DNA from: Tubulanus polymorphus
Taxonomy: Eukaryota > Nemertea > Palaeonemertea > Tubulaniformes > Tubulanidae
Assembly (NCBI RefSeq): GCF_964204645.1
Contig: NC_134031.1
Location: 2,215,001-2,279,000 of the forward strand
Reading direction: 5' to 3'
DNA length: 64,000 bases
The translations under genes and the position numbers were made by a program. Below are positions 49,720-60,200 of the stretch, one piece after another (the stretch's first letter is position 1; each line of letters opens with the position of its first letter). The notes beneath the pieces were generated by a model. It had not been told where the DNA came from and did no database searches. It was given only the letters and a program-made list of their open reading frames with translations.

Positions 49720-49758
49720 TATTTTCGTTGACGATAACATCACGAAGAAGAGATGAGA

Positions 49759-49845
49759 GACTCAGGTATTGCAGGAGACTCTGGTATGGCAGGATACTCT
49801 GGTATGACGGGAGACTCTGGTATGACAGGATACTCTGGTATGGCG
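49759..49845 (-). repeat. 18-bp repeat in the 5' UTR of paralog B (about five copies)
   Basis: Same 18-bp unit as at 45817-45866. The TATA-to-ATG distance is 147 bp here and 111 bp in paralog A. The 36-bp difference is exactly two units. Confidence 0.85.
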
Positions 49846-49865
49846 GGAGAATGATTTTCGGAAGG

Positions 49866-49873
49866 TTTATATA
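49866..49873 (-). promoter_or_regulatory. TATA box of paralog B
   Basis: TATATAAA on the minus strand, followed by CCTTCCGAAAATCATT as in paralog A. A further 60 to 100 bp upstream, with short gaps, is also conserved between the two promoters (GGGCGGGGCAACA..., ATGCTGAATATGCTGAAAA). Confidence 0.65.
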
Positions 49874-50518
49874 GAAGTTGGTGCAGCACAGATGGGCGGG
49901 GCAACACGAGAAGTGACAGGTGATAATCAACGAATGAAATTGAACCAAACGACGCGTACCGGCACTTTAAAAATATGCTGAATATGCTGAAAAGCGTCGG
50001 CAATAGATCGATAAAAGATCTTTTTTTCTTAAAGTCGCATACGTTCCCTAAGAACGATTTCAAACGAATTTTTGCACATTGAAGTTCTGAATGTGACAGG
50101 GCCAGTTTTTGGGCTGGGGGTAAACCAAATATATCAAGACTTTCCCTGGAAGCGTCTTCAGAACTTCCCAAAATAAGTGGATTCTGAGACAAACGAACAT
50201 GGAGGAAAAGTGAACTATAGCCCACTCGGACTAAAGTCAAAAGTGGGCTAAACACGAATAATTCTTGCTCTCATGAATTCTAAATCTTTTATGATTGTTA
50301 AAATTTAATGTTTCTAGCAATTTTTCAAATCACTAAAATGTTACTCATCTAAAAACAAATCGGCCGGGTCAAAATGCAATAGAATTTGTAATCAGTTCAT
50401 TTCTATCTGGGGTCTGTAGTGCATGGTTAGCTTGAGTAGATAGGCGTCTGGTCGCGTCGACTTTCAAGCCCAGCAGATAGAAATGAGAAACAAGTATCAA
50501 TTTCTATCTCTGGGTGTT

Positions 50519-50690
50519 GAAATCTCAATATTAATAGAGAAACATCAATCGATCAGTGATCAGGTGTTGAGCTCACGTATGAAAATGTACATTAGTATTG
50601 GATATACTGGAATAGAAAAGATTTTTTTCAAAACATAACTTTCAGTATCGATCCCCAGACTGGTAAAGGCAGCTGCTATTCCATTCAAAA
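50519..50690. repeat. Duplicated block, copy 1
   Basis: Shares AGAGAAACATCAATCGATCA, then GTGATCAGGTGTTGAGCTCA, a GTACATT block and the GGTAAAGGCAGCTGC end with 51134-51320, in the same orientation about 615 bp apart. Confidence 0.75.
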
Positions 50691-51133
50691 AAAACATGAC
50701 ATCTAATGCTGGGTTCACACACACAACTTTTTGAAGAGAAAATTGAGAAGTTGTCTCAACTTCTCGATTTCTCAACTTCTGACCCGGTTAGATAAATAAA
50801 CAAAGTTGTGTCAAAATGTGTGTTCACACACACAACTCCAGCTGGGCGTAGATGCAGCAGTGCATAGAAGGCATAGAAGGATGAACAAGAAATTGCAATT
50901 TAAGCAGAAATCAAAAAGATAATTGTGATAAAACGACTTTGGCCTATCCAGCATCCATATGGATGCAGGATACTTTCTGCAGTCTGCAGTCGTCAAGCTG
51001 CTCTGTCTGCACATGATTAGAACCTACGAGCGCGTGTATGTAACATACCGAGATTCGTAGAAAACGTAAGGCATTATTCATTCCTCAATTTTTAGCCTCA
51101 ACTGCTAGCAATACCGTTGCTATCTTTGGTTGA

Positions 51134-51320
51134 TGAAATCTTTATATTGATAGAGAAACATCAATCGATCAGTGATCAGGTGTTGAGCTCACGTATGAAA
51201 ACGTACATTGGTATTCGATATACCGGCATATAGAAAAATATTTTTTTTTCTCGAAGCAACATTTTCAGTATCATCGATCTGCTTCTACGGGTAAAGGCAG
51301 CTGCGATTCCATTAAAAAGT
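51134..51320. repeat. Duplicated block, copy 2
   Basis: Partner of 50519-50690, with scattered substitutions and a few small indels. Confidence 0.75.
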
Positions 51321-51900
51321 ACCTGCCTCTGGGATGATGACAGCTAACTTTCTACATGAAATTCTGCAGTCGTCAAATAGCTCTGCTATTAGTTAAGTGT
51401 ATAGAAACCTTTCTGTATATAAGTCTGCAATATACAATCCGCCAAACTGCGTTGAAATTTTTAGCTCATTTCATTATTCGCGCTACGAACTCTTGAATCA
51501 CAGTATTATACACACTCGCGATCATACACATGATTAGATCATTCAGAGATTCGTAGACAAAAAGCGGGTTTAGCGTGTACATCTCTGGTCTCTGTGCAAT
51601 TAATCTTTTCAACTCTCTGCGGGATTTCGTCATTCATCAACTCATAAAACTGGTATTTCTCGTCCATAGGAATGTTCCTTTTGATTCTACAGCACGAAAC
51701 TCGAAACTACAGTAGAACTCACATGACTCGAGCTTCCGATGATAGGGACTGCTCCGAGTCCGATTTCTACGAATTAAGTAAATACCCAATTATGAATAAT
51801 AGTTTATACGTTCCAGGTTAAATGGACCGACTATTTCATCCGAATTAAATGAAAATCCGGATTGAAAAATCTGAATTAGGCGAGTCGAGATCTACTGCAC

Positions 51901-52013
51901 AGGGCCCAGTTTCACAAAAAGGTTTATCTCTTAAATCGATTTAATTTCTTCATTAATTCAGTTTATTTCAAATCGATTTAGGTCTTAATCCTTTTTTTGT
52001 GAACCTGGGACCT
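51901..52013. mobile_element. Inverted-repeat element, GGGCCCAGTTTC family
   Basis: 113 bp. The ends AGGGCCCAGTTTCACAAAAA and TTTTTTTGTGAACCTGGGACC are inverted, and the centre holds AAATCGATTTA palindromes. Related to 5967-6100. Confidence 0.65.
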
Positions 52014-52381
52014 GAGTAAATCTCGCCTTATTCGCACATGGCTTACGCGGGACTTATGTATCCATAATGCCGACAACATTTACCTAGGACCAATTTCGCA
52101 TCAGGTTCGAATCCCTTCCAGGGGAGGATGGTATTCGCACAGAGAATCAATCGAGAAAGATCTACTCTAGATATCAAACTAAACCAAAATCGAAACCTTC
52201 AAATCAACAAATTCGATGTTTTTATTTCTCTTTCATAAGTTGACGAGTAACATGCATACAATAATATAAAGTAGATATCAACATCACTGTAAACTTGACA
52301 ATAACTTCTCAGCAAGAACGAATTCTACAGCACATAATTCCACCTTCAAAGACCAGTTCAGAAACAACATAGAACCATTGT

Positions 52382-52592
52382 TACCTTGTTTCTCCGCTCT
52401 GCTGAGCTTATAAGTTGACCCGGCCGGCCGCCTATCTACACTGTACATTACTTTTTTTAAAATCGTGATCAATTTTACCATAACAGCCCCGGCCGCTATA
52501 GAAATGAACTGTTTAGAAATGTTATCATATTTTACAAAAATGACCCCCGGCCGCTGCGGAGAAACAAGGTATCATTTGATTTTTGTTTAGCC
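52382..52592. mobile_element. PIF/Harbinger-like MITE, inverted copy with decayed left end
   Basis: Homologous to 14420-14639 in reverse. The right end GCGGAGAAACAAGGTATCA...GTTTAGCC|TTA is intact; the left keeps TACCTTGTTTCTCCGC but has lost the outer GGCTAAA. It lies just past the 3' end of the fusion gene. Confidence 0.65.
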
Positions 52593-52633
52593 TTAGTTAT
52601 AAAATTGTTAACATAGTACAACTCATCTTGTTA

Positions 52634-52639
52634 TTTATT
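52634..52639 (-). terminator. Poly(A) signal of the fusion gene
   Basis: AATAAA on the minus strand, 160 nt after the stop codon at 52799-52801. Confidence 0.5.
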
Positions 52640-52798
52640 CTGAACCCGGTTAACACGGCTACTCTGCGATTAGTACACTGGGATATTGGATGATCTAAGC
52701 TACTTCACTTCAAATACGAGCCCCAGTGGTGGCAAGACAGATTCCAAACCAACCCCTACATCCACCCCTAAACTCGAGTAGAGAGTATACATTACCTA

Positions 52799-55700
52799 TC
52801 ACACATCGTCATCCTCACAAGAACCGTTTAATTCAAATTTATCGGCGACAGCTGACGCGACGGTCATCCCGCGGTCCAGTCTTATCAACGGTTTCAACGC
52901 AGTCATCAAACTATTGAACAATTCGGGAAACAACACCTCCTGCGACGCGAGGATCTGCTTCGTGCGATGTCGTTCTTTCGGCGCTTCGAAACACGCCGGA
53001 CAATTCTCGGCGATTATCGGCAATTTACGACCCTCGGCGAAGTCGCGCAGTTCGGTTTCGCGCACGTATACGAACGGTCGCACGACGCGTAAATCGCCTT
53101 CTCGTACGGTGTAGTTCGCTTTCATCGTTTGTAAACTTCCTGCGTGGAACGCGTTCATCAGGAAACTCTCGGCGAGATCGTCGAGGTGTTGCCCCATCGC
53201 GAGAACGTTATAACCCTCGCGGCGAGCGGTCGCGTAAATGCGACCGCGCTTCATGCGACTGCAAAAACTACAAATCGACGCGCACTCGTACGCGAGGTTC
53301 GCCGCCTGTTCGAGGATGTTTTGCTCCTCGTAGAAATACGGCACGCCGAGCGCGGAGAGGTAACGCTTCAACGGACTCGGGTCGTACGAGGCGGTGCGCG
53401 GGTCGACCGTCACGGCGCCGAATTCGAAACGGACGCCGCGCGACCTCGCGTAGAACTGATACTGACGTATCGTGTGCAGCAACGACAGCGAGTCTTTACC
53501 GCCCGATAAACAAACGAGAACGCGGTCGCCGTCCGCGATCATTTTATACTCTTCTAAAGCTCGTAAAGTCGGTTTGAAGATCTTTTTCGGAGGAGGGTGC
53601 CATTTTATTCCGCTGACCGTACTCGCCGCCGGAGCACTGTCCGAAATGTTTTCTTCTCTCGGTCTGAAGCAAGCATCGCCATCTTTACAAACGAATCCGC
53701 TGTTCGTCTTATGATCGAGTTTAGACTTTTGACTGGATTCCGAGCCATTGACTGTAACCGAATCTGGAGTTTTTGCTTCTTTCTCCGTCAAATCAGCACT
53801 TGAAGATTTACCGGTAGATTTAAAACCGTCTTCTCGACTTTTCTGAACAGTCGAATCAGGAATCGGAGTCGCTTCTACTTTCTCGGTAAAATCAGTGCTT
53901 GAAGAATTGCTTCTAGATTTTACTTTCTGAGTTATCTGATTCGTCAAATCAGTGCTTGAGGATTTAGTTTTAGATTTGCCTTTTCTAGCTTTTCGAGCAT
54001 TTTTCCGAGGATTTTGAGTTGCTTCTACTTTCTCGGTCAAATCAGTACTTGAAGAATTGCTTTTAGAATTGACTTTCTGATTCGTCAAATCAGTGCTTGA
54101 AGATTTAGTTTTAGATTCACTTTTTCTAGCTTTTCGAGCATTTTTTCGAGGATTTTGAGTTGCTTCAACTTTTACAGTCGAATCAGTACTTGAAGAATTG
54201 CTTTTAGAATTGACTTTCTGATTGGTCAAATCAGCGCTTGAAGATTTAGTTTCAAAATCGCTTTTTCGAGCTTTCTCGCTTGTCAAATCAGTATTAACTT
54301 CAATTTTCTGGGCTGGATCAGCGATTGAAGAACTGTCTTTACGAGCTTCCTCATTCATCATATCAGGATGATCGACAGCAGAATCAGGTAGAAATCCTGA
54401 CGTTAACATTTCAGTCATTCCCTCTGAAAAGCTTTTACCGTTATCCTGAATACTAATCATATTCGCGCTTTCATTAGATTTATCAACGAACTGATCACGG
54501 TCACTAGCTTTTTCAACATCACCGGCCATCTTATCAGTTTTATCAACGAACTGATCGCGGTCACTCGCTTTTTCAACATCACCGGCCATCTTATCAGTTT
54601 TATCAACGAACTGATCACGGTCACTCGCTTTTTCAACATCATCGGCCATCTTATCAGTTTTATCAACGAACTGATCACGGTCACTCGCTTTTTCAACATC
54701 ACCGGCCATCTTATCAGTTTCTAAGATCGGGTAGTGCTTGCGTTTCATTTTAATACGTTTCCCCGGATAGAACGTGGTCAGCACAGGCGGGTACTGCGAG
54801 GCTGTTTTGCGATCGTACAGCCACAACGCTGCCTCGCTGGGCAGCAGGAACCAGCGTATACACCGGCCGCGCTCGTCGAAGAACGGTTTTTGATCGGCGA
54901 TTTTCACTCGTTGCTTCGCGGCGTTTCGAAACACGTCATGTGCGAATTCGAGGCACTCTCCGAGCGACTCGGGAAGCGGGCCTTTCTCGTTCGTCGGCGG
55001 GTCGCGGAACCGCATTTCCGCGGCGCCGTACGATATATACCCCAACCACTTACGATCTTTGAACACTTGATGATCGCGATGGCGCCACTCTCCCGTTTCT
55101 GGATTGAAAATATACCGCGGTAGAATCCGCCAGGCGTTTTCGGCGACGAGTTTCACGGCTTCGAGAATGAAATCGACTTCGTCGTCGTTCGCGAAATACG
55201 GCAAATTCAAACGCGTGAAACCGGGACGCAGGATCTCGCGGTGGTTGTATTCCCGTTTACGCCGTAGATGAGTCCGATCGAGACGACTGTCCTCCACCAA
55301 TAGATCCTCGATGCGTTCGGCTAGATCCTCGTCGATACCGAGTAGATACTGCGCGTACGGACCGGCGCACGCGCAACCTCCGCGCGACTGGATCCCGAAC
55401 AGATCGTTTAGAACAGCGGCTACGAAGTTATGATGCAGAAACAGACCGGTCTCCGGGTGACGGACGACGAACGAGAAAATCGGCAAACGACGCAACGTCC
55501 GACTTCCGAGCAGCACCAAATTATCGACGTCCTTCCAATAATCGAAAGCCTTCGTGCAAAGTTTTTGATCTCGCGACGCGATCAGGTCCACGGTTACCGC
55601 ATCTTTCAACTGGAAAACTAACCCGGCTCGGATAGATTCAACGATCGCCGGCGTCCCACCTTCCTCGCGCATCTCAACTTCCTGTAGATAGCGGTGCGCG

Positions 55701-56638
55701 TCGGCGCGCACATAGAACACCGACCCGCCACCGGCGCACGACGGAACCGCATGTCGAAACAGACGTTTCTTAGCGACGAGCACGCCGGGGGTCGCGACGC
55801 CGCCGACGAATTTATGCGGCGATAGAAAGACTGCGTCTTTATAAACGTACGGCTGATCGTCGGTGGCGACCACCGGATTCATATCGATTGTTACGTACGG
55901 AGCCGCGGTCGCGTAATCCCAGAACGCGAGAGCTCGGCGACGGTGTAACAAGACGGTCACGCGATCCACGTCGACCAGCGTACCCGTTATATTCGACGCG
56001 GCGCTGAAACAACCGATCAACTCGCGACTGCAATCCGACCACTCATCCAGTCGCCGTTCTAAATCGTCGTAATCCACTGCGCCGTCGTCGGTCAAACCGA
56101 TCTCGACGACGGCGTACGCCACTTCGCGCCACGGTAGAAGATTCGAATGGTGCTCGTATGGTCCGACGAAAACGACCGGTCGCCGTTTGAAATCGAGCGC
56201 GTGGATTAATTTATGAACGGCCGCTGTCGAGCCGCTACCGACGAACAGAACGGCGTCGTGTTCGCCGGCGTTGGTCGCGTTACGGATTAAATCGCGCGCC
56301 TCGTGTCGATACAGCGTCGTTTGAAGCGCGGTGACCGTCGTCGTCGTGTGGGTATTCCCGTAATCGGGCAGGACCTCATCGCGGACGTAATCCTCGATGA
56401 AATTCAACGATTTTCCCGACGCAATGTAATCGCAGTAGACGGTCGAGCGTAGTCCGTACGGTCCGCTGAATACTTTCTCGCGACCGATCACGTTCCGGTT
56501 TATATACGACAATAATTCTTCGTTGGTGTTTTTATGGCGGTCTGGCTCGGCGTCGGCGGAAAACGCTTCTCGGTTCGGGTAGTCGTAGAATTTTCTGTTC
56601 GCTGCTTCAGGGATATTCGAGGCTTTAGATGATGACAT
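52799..56638 (-). CDS. Fused cysteine desulfurase-like / TtcA-like PP-loop protein
   Basis: One uninterrupted exon, 1279 residues. Residues about 60-500 are a class V PLP enzyme of SufS/CsdA type: EHHSN (His163/164), WDYATAAP (Asp241), SPHKFVGG with Schiff-base Lys276, and RGGCACAGPYA (Cys422/424) in the catalytic-cysteine loop. Residues 500-625 form a Trp/Arg-rich extension I cannot name. Residues 640-1000 are a low-complexity linker with four 20-residue repeats and three longer Ser/Lys repeats. Residues about 1010-1255 match TtcA: GDRVLVCLSGGKDS (PP-loop 1045-1050), CSFC (1123, 1126) followed by SRMKRGRIYATA, QHLDD, and ENCPAC (1213, 1216). In TtcA such Cys bind a 4Fe-4S cluster for tRNA C32 thiolation. 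Inferred role: cysteine-fed thiolation of RNA or another substrate in one chain. I see no targeting peptide. TtcA is bacterial/archaeal in known biology; transfer is possible. Confidence 0.93.
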   Translation of the reverse strand: MSSSKASNIPEAANRKFYDYPNREAFSADAEPDRHKNTNEELLSYINRNVIGREKVFSGPYGLRSTVYCDYIASGKSLNFIEDYVRDEVLPDYGNTHTTTTVTALQTTLYRHEARDLIRNATNAGEHDAVLFVGSGSTAAVHKLIHALDFKRRPVVFVGPYEHHSNLLPWREVAYAVVEIGLTDDGAVDYDDLERRLDEWSDCSRELIGCFSAASNITGTLVDVDRVTVLLHRRRALAFWDYATAAPYVTIDMNPVVATDDQPYVYKDAVFLSPHKFVGGVATPGVLVAKKRLFRHAVPSCAGGGSVFYVRADAHRYLQEVEMREEGGTPAIVESIRAGLVFQLKDAVTVDLIASRDQKLCTKAFDYWKDVDNLVLLGSRTLRRLPIFSFVVRHPETGLFLHHNFVAAVLNDLFGIQSRGGCACAGPYAQYLLGIDEDLAERIEDLLVEDSRLDRTHLRRKREYNHREILRPGFTRLNLPYFANDDEVDFILEAVKLVAENAWRILPRYIFNPETGEWRHRDHQVFKDRKWLGYISYGAAEMRFRDPPTNEKGPLPESLGECLEFAHDVFRNAAKQRVKIADQKPFFDERGRCIRWFLLPSEAALWLYDRKTASQYPPVLTTFYPGKRIKMKRKHYPILETDKMAGDVEKASDRDQFVDKTDKMADDVEKASDRDQFVDKTDKMAGDVEKASDRDQFVDKTDKMAGDVEKASDRDQFVDKSNESANMISIQDNGKSFSEGMTEMLTSGFLPDSAVDHPDMMNEEARKDSSSIADPAQKIEVNTDLTSEKARKSDFETKSSSADLTNQKVNSKSNSSSTDSTVKVEATQNPRKNARKARKSESKTKSSSTDLTNQKVNSKSNSSSTDLTEKVEATQNPRKNARKARKGKSKTKSSSTDLTNQITQKVKSRSNSSSTDFTEKVEATPIPDSTVQKSREDGFKSTGKSSSADLTEKEAKTPDSVTVNGSESSQKSKLDHKTNSGFVCKDGDACFRPREENISDSAPAASTVSGIKWHPPPKKIFKPTLRALEEYKMIADGDRVLVCLSGGKDSLSLLHTIRQYQFYARSRGVRFEFGAVTVDPRTASYDPSPLKRYLSALGVPYFYEEQNILEQAANLAYECASICSFCSRMKRGRIYATARREGYNVLAMGQHLDDLAESFLMNAFHAGSLQTMKANYTVREGDLRVVRPFVYVRETELRDFAEGRKLPIIAENCPACFEAPKERHRTKQILASQEVLFPELFNSLMTALKPLIRLDRGMTVASAVADKFELNGSCEDDDV
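53849..54247 (-). repeat. Three degenerate Ser/Lys-rich repeats in the fusion linker
   Basis: Residues about 798-930. Blocks KSSS(T/A)DLTNQKVNSKSNSSS and EKVEATQNPRKNARKARK recur about three times, with period about 42-45 residues. They are basic and probably disordered. Confidence 0.8.
54479..54718 (-). repeat. Four 60-bp repeats (20 residues each) in the fusion linker
   Basis: Residues 641-720: TDKMAGDVEKASDRDQFVDK four times, nearly identical in DNA as well, with one Gly-to-Asp change in the second unit. Low divergence shows a recent expansion. Confidence 0.95.
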
Positions 56639-57288
56639 TTTATTTCCTTATGTATAACCTTAAATAAATATTTTTAAATTAACATGAGATATTTGTCGAT
56701 AAAAGTTGAGAACTTCACCGTTTCAAAATTAAACGAAACCAGGCGGTGGTGACTTTTTGATTTTAGACAATGACATTTTGATCATTGGATTAATACGTAA
56801 AACCTGAAAAATTTTTTGAATAGATTAAGGGACAAATTGACACGATTTAAGATTAGGACCACACTATTTCATAATAAAAAGGAAAGCATGTGGGGGAAAA
56901 TGAATAAATATTAGTTGTTTTTGAATTGGTACGTTTTTTCGGAAATCTGTCCGTTTTTGGCTTAAATTTTAGTTCTGATCACTTTCAAAAAAGTTCCCTC
57001 TAATCAGTGGGTAATCAATACAATCATTTTGGAAAGTTAAATACCTGAATTTGTGCGTAATTTAGTCGTCAACCGAAGCTTTATGACGAAATGAAACCGA
57101 AAGGATGCCAAGTACGGGTGCGAAAATAGCGGGATTCGAACCTAAACTAGTATAACACATGTTTGCGTCATCAACTGCAATGACGTCACCATCAAGAGGT
57201 TTTCCGAGGATTTCTTGACGTCACGAACACCGGCTATTTCCGTGTTTCCTCCTCCGCTGCCGCAGCTGTCATTGCCAGTAGTTCAAAC
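56639..57288. promoter_or_regulatory. Divergent promoter interval: fusion gene / DOLPP1
   Basis: 650 bp between two divergent start codons. It has no coding content. The DOLPP1 side is CG-richer and ends in AAACATGGCGGC, a YY1-type motif that overlaps the DOLPP1 start codon. A shared bidirectional promoter is plausible but inferred from spacing. Confidence 0.45.
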
Positions 57289-60200
57289 ATGGCGGCTGAG
57301 TCCACGTACTCGAGGAATTTACACGATAAAATGGGCGCGGCCGAGCAAACTAATCAAATACAATGGGCAGCAATATCATTAACACACGTAGAATATCCTA
57401 AAGGTATTTTCTGAACAGTTTTAATTCATATTCGTATATTAAAAAGCTTTTATTTCGTAATTAAATCGAGGTTTTCCACTTCTATGCCAGAAGAGGGCAA
57501 CACCGTACGGCCATCATGTTTTGATTGAAATATTAATCTGTTTTCCGAAAGCCAAAGTTTTTGGTTTCCGAAACTCCTTCCTCCCAAGAACAGTTGAGGA
57601 CTGGAACAACAGCAGTCAGGAGAAGGATATGTTCTGCTGTTTCAGTACGCACCACCTAATCGCACCATCGCGGTTCAGATGCAGTATCCCATATAGATGA
57701 TGTAGATGTTTTGATTAATTTTTTTATTTCAGGAGATTTTATCGGTTTCGTGTTGGCAATTATCAGTCTGACGCCAATCTGTATTCTAGTCGGTTTTGGA
57801 ACGTTGATTCTATTCAGGAGGGACTTACACACAGTATGTACTACTTATCATCCCTGACCCAATCTTTTTCTGACAGAAACAGTTCTTTAGGTTCGATTGA
57901 ACATTTAGTTTTGACAGTGGCCGAACTTGTACCACTTTTCAGTTTAATGTATTTTCCTCTTCACCCTTATAATAACCTAGGCCCAGATTCACGGAAAATG
58001 GTTTAATAATTGGACACTTAATCTAATGTTTTCAAAACAATTATAATTCAAACTTAACAGTAAGCATAAACTTTTTCATGGAACATCATCCTCAGCTTTT
58101 GTTATGAACAATTTTCACAGTGTATTGTAGAACACGTTGTGTATTAATCATAATTTCTACTGATGAATTTTTTCATTTTTTTTTCGGTAGATCTCGTATT
58201 TAATTGGTTTACTGCTGAATGAAGTCGTCAATTGGATCCTGAAACATCTAATTCAAGAATATCGTCCACTTAGACGTAAGTTGAAAAAACCACTGAATTA
58301 ACCCTTTCAGTGCTGACTAATTGATACCGTGTAGTGCTGGAGATAATTTGAAAATTTTCAAAAATTCCACCCTAGTATGTTGAATAACGGGAATACCACT
58401 ATAGTGCGTCTGCACCGCGGTGCGATGTATCGTTAGTGATTAGTATTTCACTATGTTTGACAGGTGATGCACTTATTCAAGAGAGATAATTACCAATTAC
58501 ATCTGTACACCACATTGCAGTGTACTAGCAAAATCTATAACTGATTTATACACCGCGCTGCGGTGTAGATGCACTGAAAGGGTTCATGGTTTACTGAGAT
58601 ACACAGTACTGATTTAGGTGTCTACAGTAATTGGGTTATGAAAGCGATGCAGGCGCTTCCTTGAACTGTGAAATGTTCTCCTTTAAAAACTCTTTATACG
58701 TGTATCCTGTTCAAGTGATTTATCCAGTTTACCAAGTTTGACTGTACAGTTATTATTATTAAACTGGAAATTCAGTTTGAAAATGATTCACAATATCTGT
58801 ATCCGCAAGAACTGATTTGTTTATGTGTGTTTTGAATAAATATCGAACGAAAATTGAATACTTCGACAAATGAAAGACCCTTTATTCCCTTCCTTTCACG
58901 ACTGGATAAAAATCAATATCCATGAAGAGCTGTATGTCGTATGAATTTGAGACTATGTTTTGCTATTTGAGGATGATAAATATAGCTGTGTTTGCTTGAT
59001 GATATATTGATTATTATTTTCTATAGAACGTGAGACTGTATTTTCTGAATACGGTATGCCTTCGAGTCATGCACAGTTTATGTGGTTTTATGCAGTCTAC
59101 TTGTCTTTCTTCCTTATCATTAGGTGAGTCCTGGCATATTGCCCTTTTGAATATCCGAAACTTGATGCTGAAATTGCCTCTTTGAATTTTGAAATTGAAT
59201 TTTTTTCTGATGAAGCGTGCCCCCCTTTTTGACGAAAAGGCTCCTTATAATAAATGGGCACTCGGAATTTGTGGGGGTCTTGTAAAACCCCTGGACTCAT
59301 CTTCTCTTGGGTTTACTGTGAAAGTCTAATCGATGCAGATCTGTGGGTTCTATAACTATATTCCAACACAATTATGGGTTGGGTTGGATTTAGATAAACT
59401 TTATTTGGACTGGAGGCTGTTTTTTCAGAATGCATAGAAATTATCATTTTGTTGATGAATTATGGAAGTATGCCATCGGATTAGTAGTCTATGGTTTAGC
59501 TTGTACTGTAGGATATAGCAGGTATGTGAAAAACCAAATATTCGGGCTTTTTTCAAGTTTGAAATTTATATAAATCCCACACCTACAAAGATGCTCTTGC
59601 ATATTAAGACAGTTGAAAATAGCTCAAAGAATTGAGTCATAGTTTTTCTTTTAAATTGTGCATTTTCATCACTTTAAAATGTGGATGGACAGTCTCTTGT
59701 ATATGGAAGCCAATTTCTTCATGTTTTTCTATGTCGGTGAATAACTGGAATTTAATGTGAGATAATTTATTTTTCAGAATATACCTCGGTTATCATTCGT
59801 TCAGCCAGGTGGCGGTTGGAGCTCTTATCGGACTCACATTAGGAACTATATGGTTTTCGACTGTACATTTAGTTTTAACGCCGTTTTTCCCTGTTTTAGC
59901 ATCTTGGTAAGTGTCGGACTGATAGTGATGCTAATAAATTTTTAAATTGTGTGCTCAACAATTTCAGTAATACAGCTCTTGACTACGCTCATATCATCTT
60001 TGCATATATCATAGAAACATATTGTATATTTCAATTGGTCTTGAATGTAATGAAATAAAAACTGTACTATCCTTTGATAAAAAAATGATGGTAGCCAAAT
60101 GTATGCTATTTTTTAAAGATGGCAATCTCCAAAAGTCAATCTGCATCATTGATCATTGAGGCCAGGTCGAGGAGATTTTTTTAAAGGAAAAGCCTCATGC

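Larger units (their letters stand above)
49874..52633. other. Repeat-rich spacer; no gene seen
   Basis: Contains a decayed copy of the GGCTAAAC element (50360-50500), a duplicated block (50519-50690 and 51134-51320), direct repeats TTCACACACACAACT flanking 50716-50837, and inverted-repeat elements at 51901 and 52382. Around 52104 lies a B-box-like GGTTCGAATCC. Open frames near 50560 and 50811 on the minus strand look like chance. Confidence 0.5.

Noticed and set aside
50709-50837. TTCACACACACAACT direct repeats as a possible transposon
   Set aside because: They are direct, not inverted, and no terminal structure or target duplication could be fixed.
53144-55123. Several + strand frames of 80-130 codons inside the fusion gene
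   Set aside because: They are antisense shadows of the long CG-rich coding frame.
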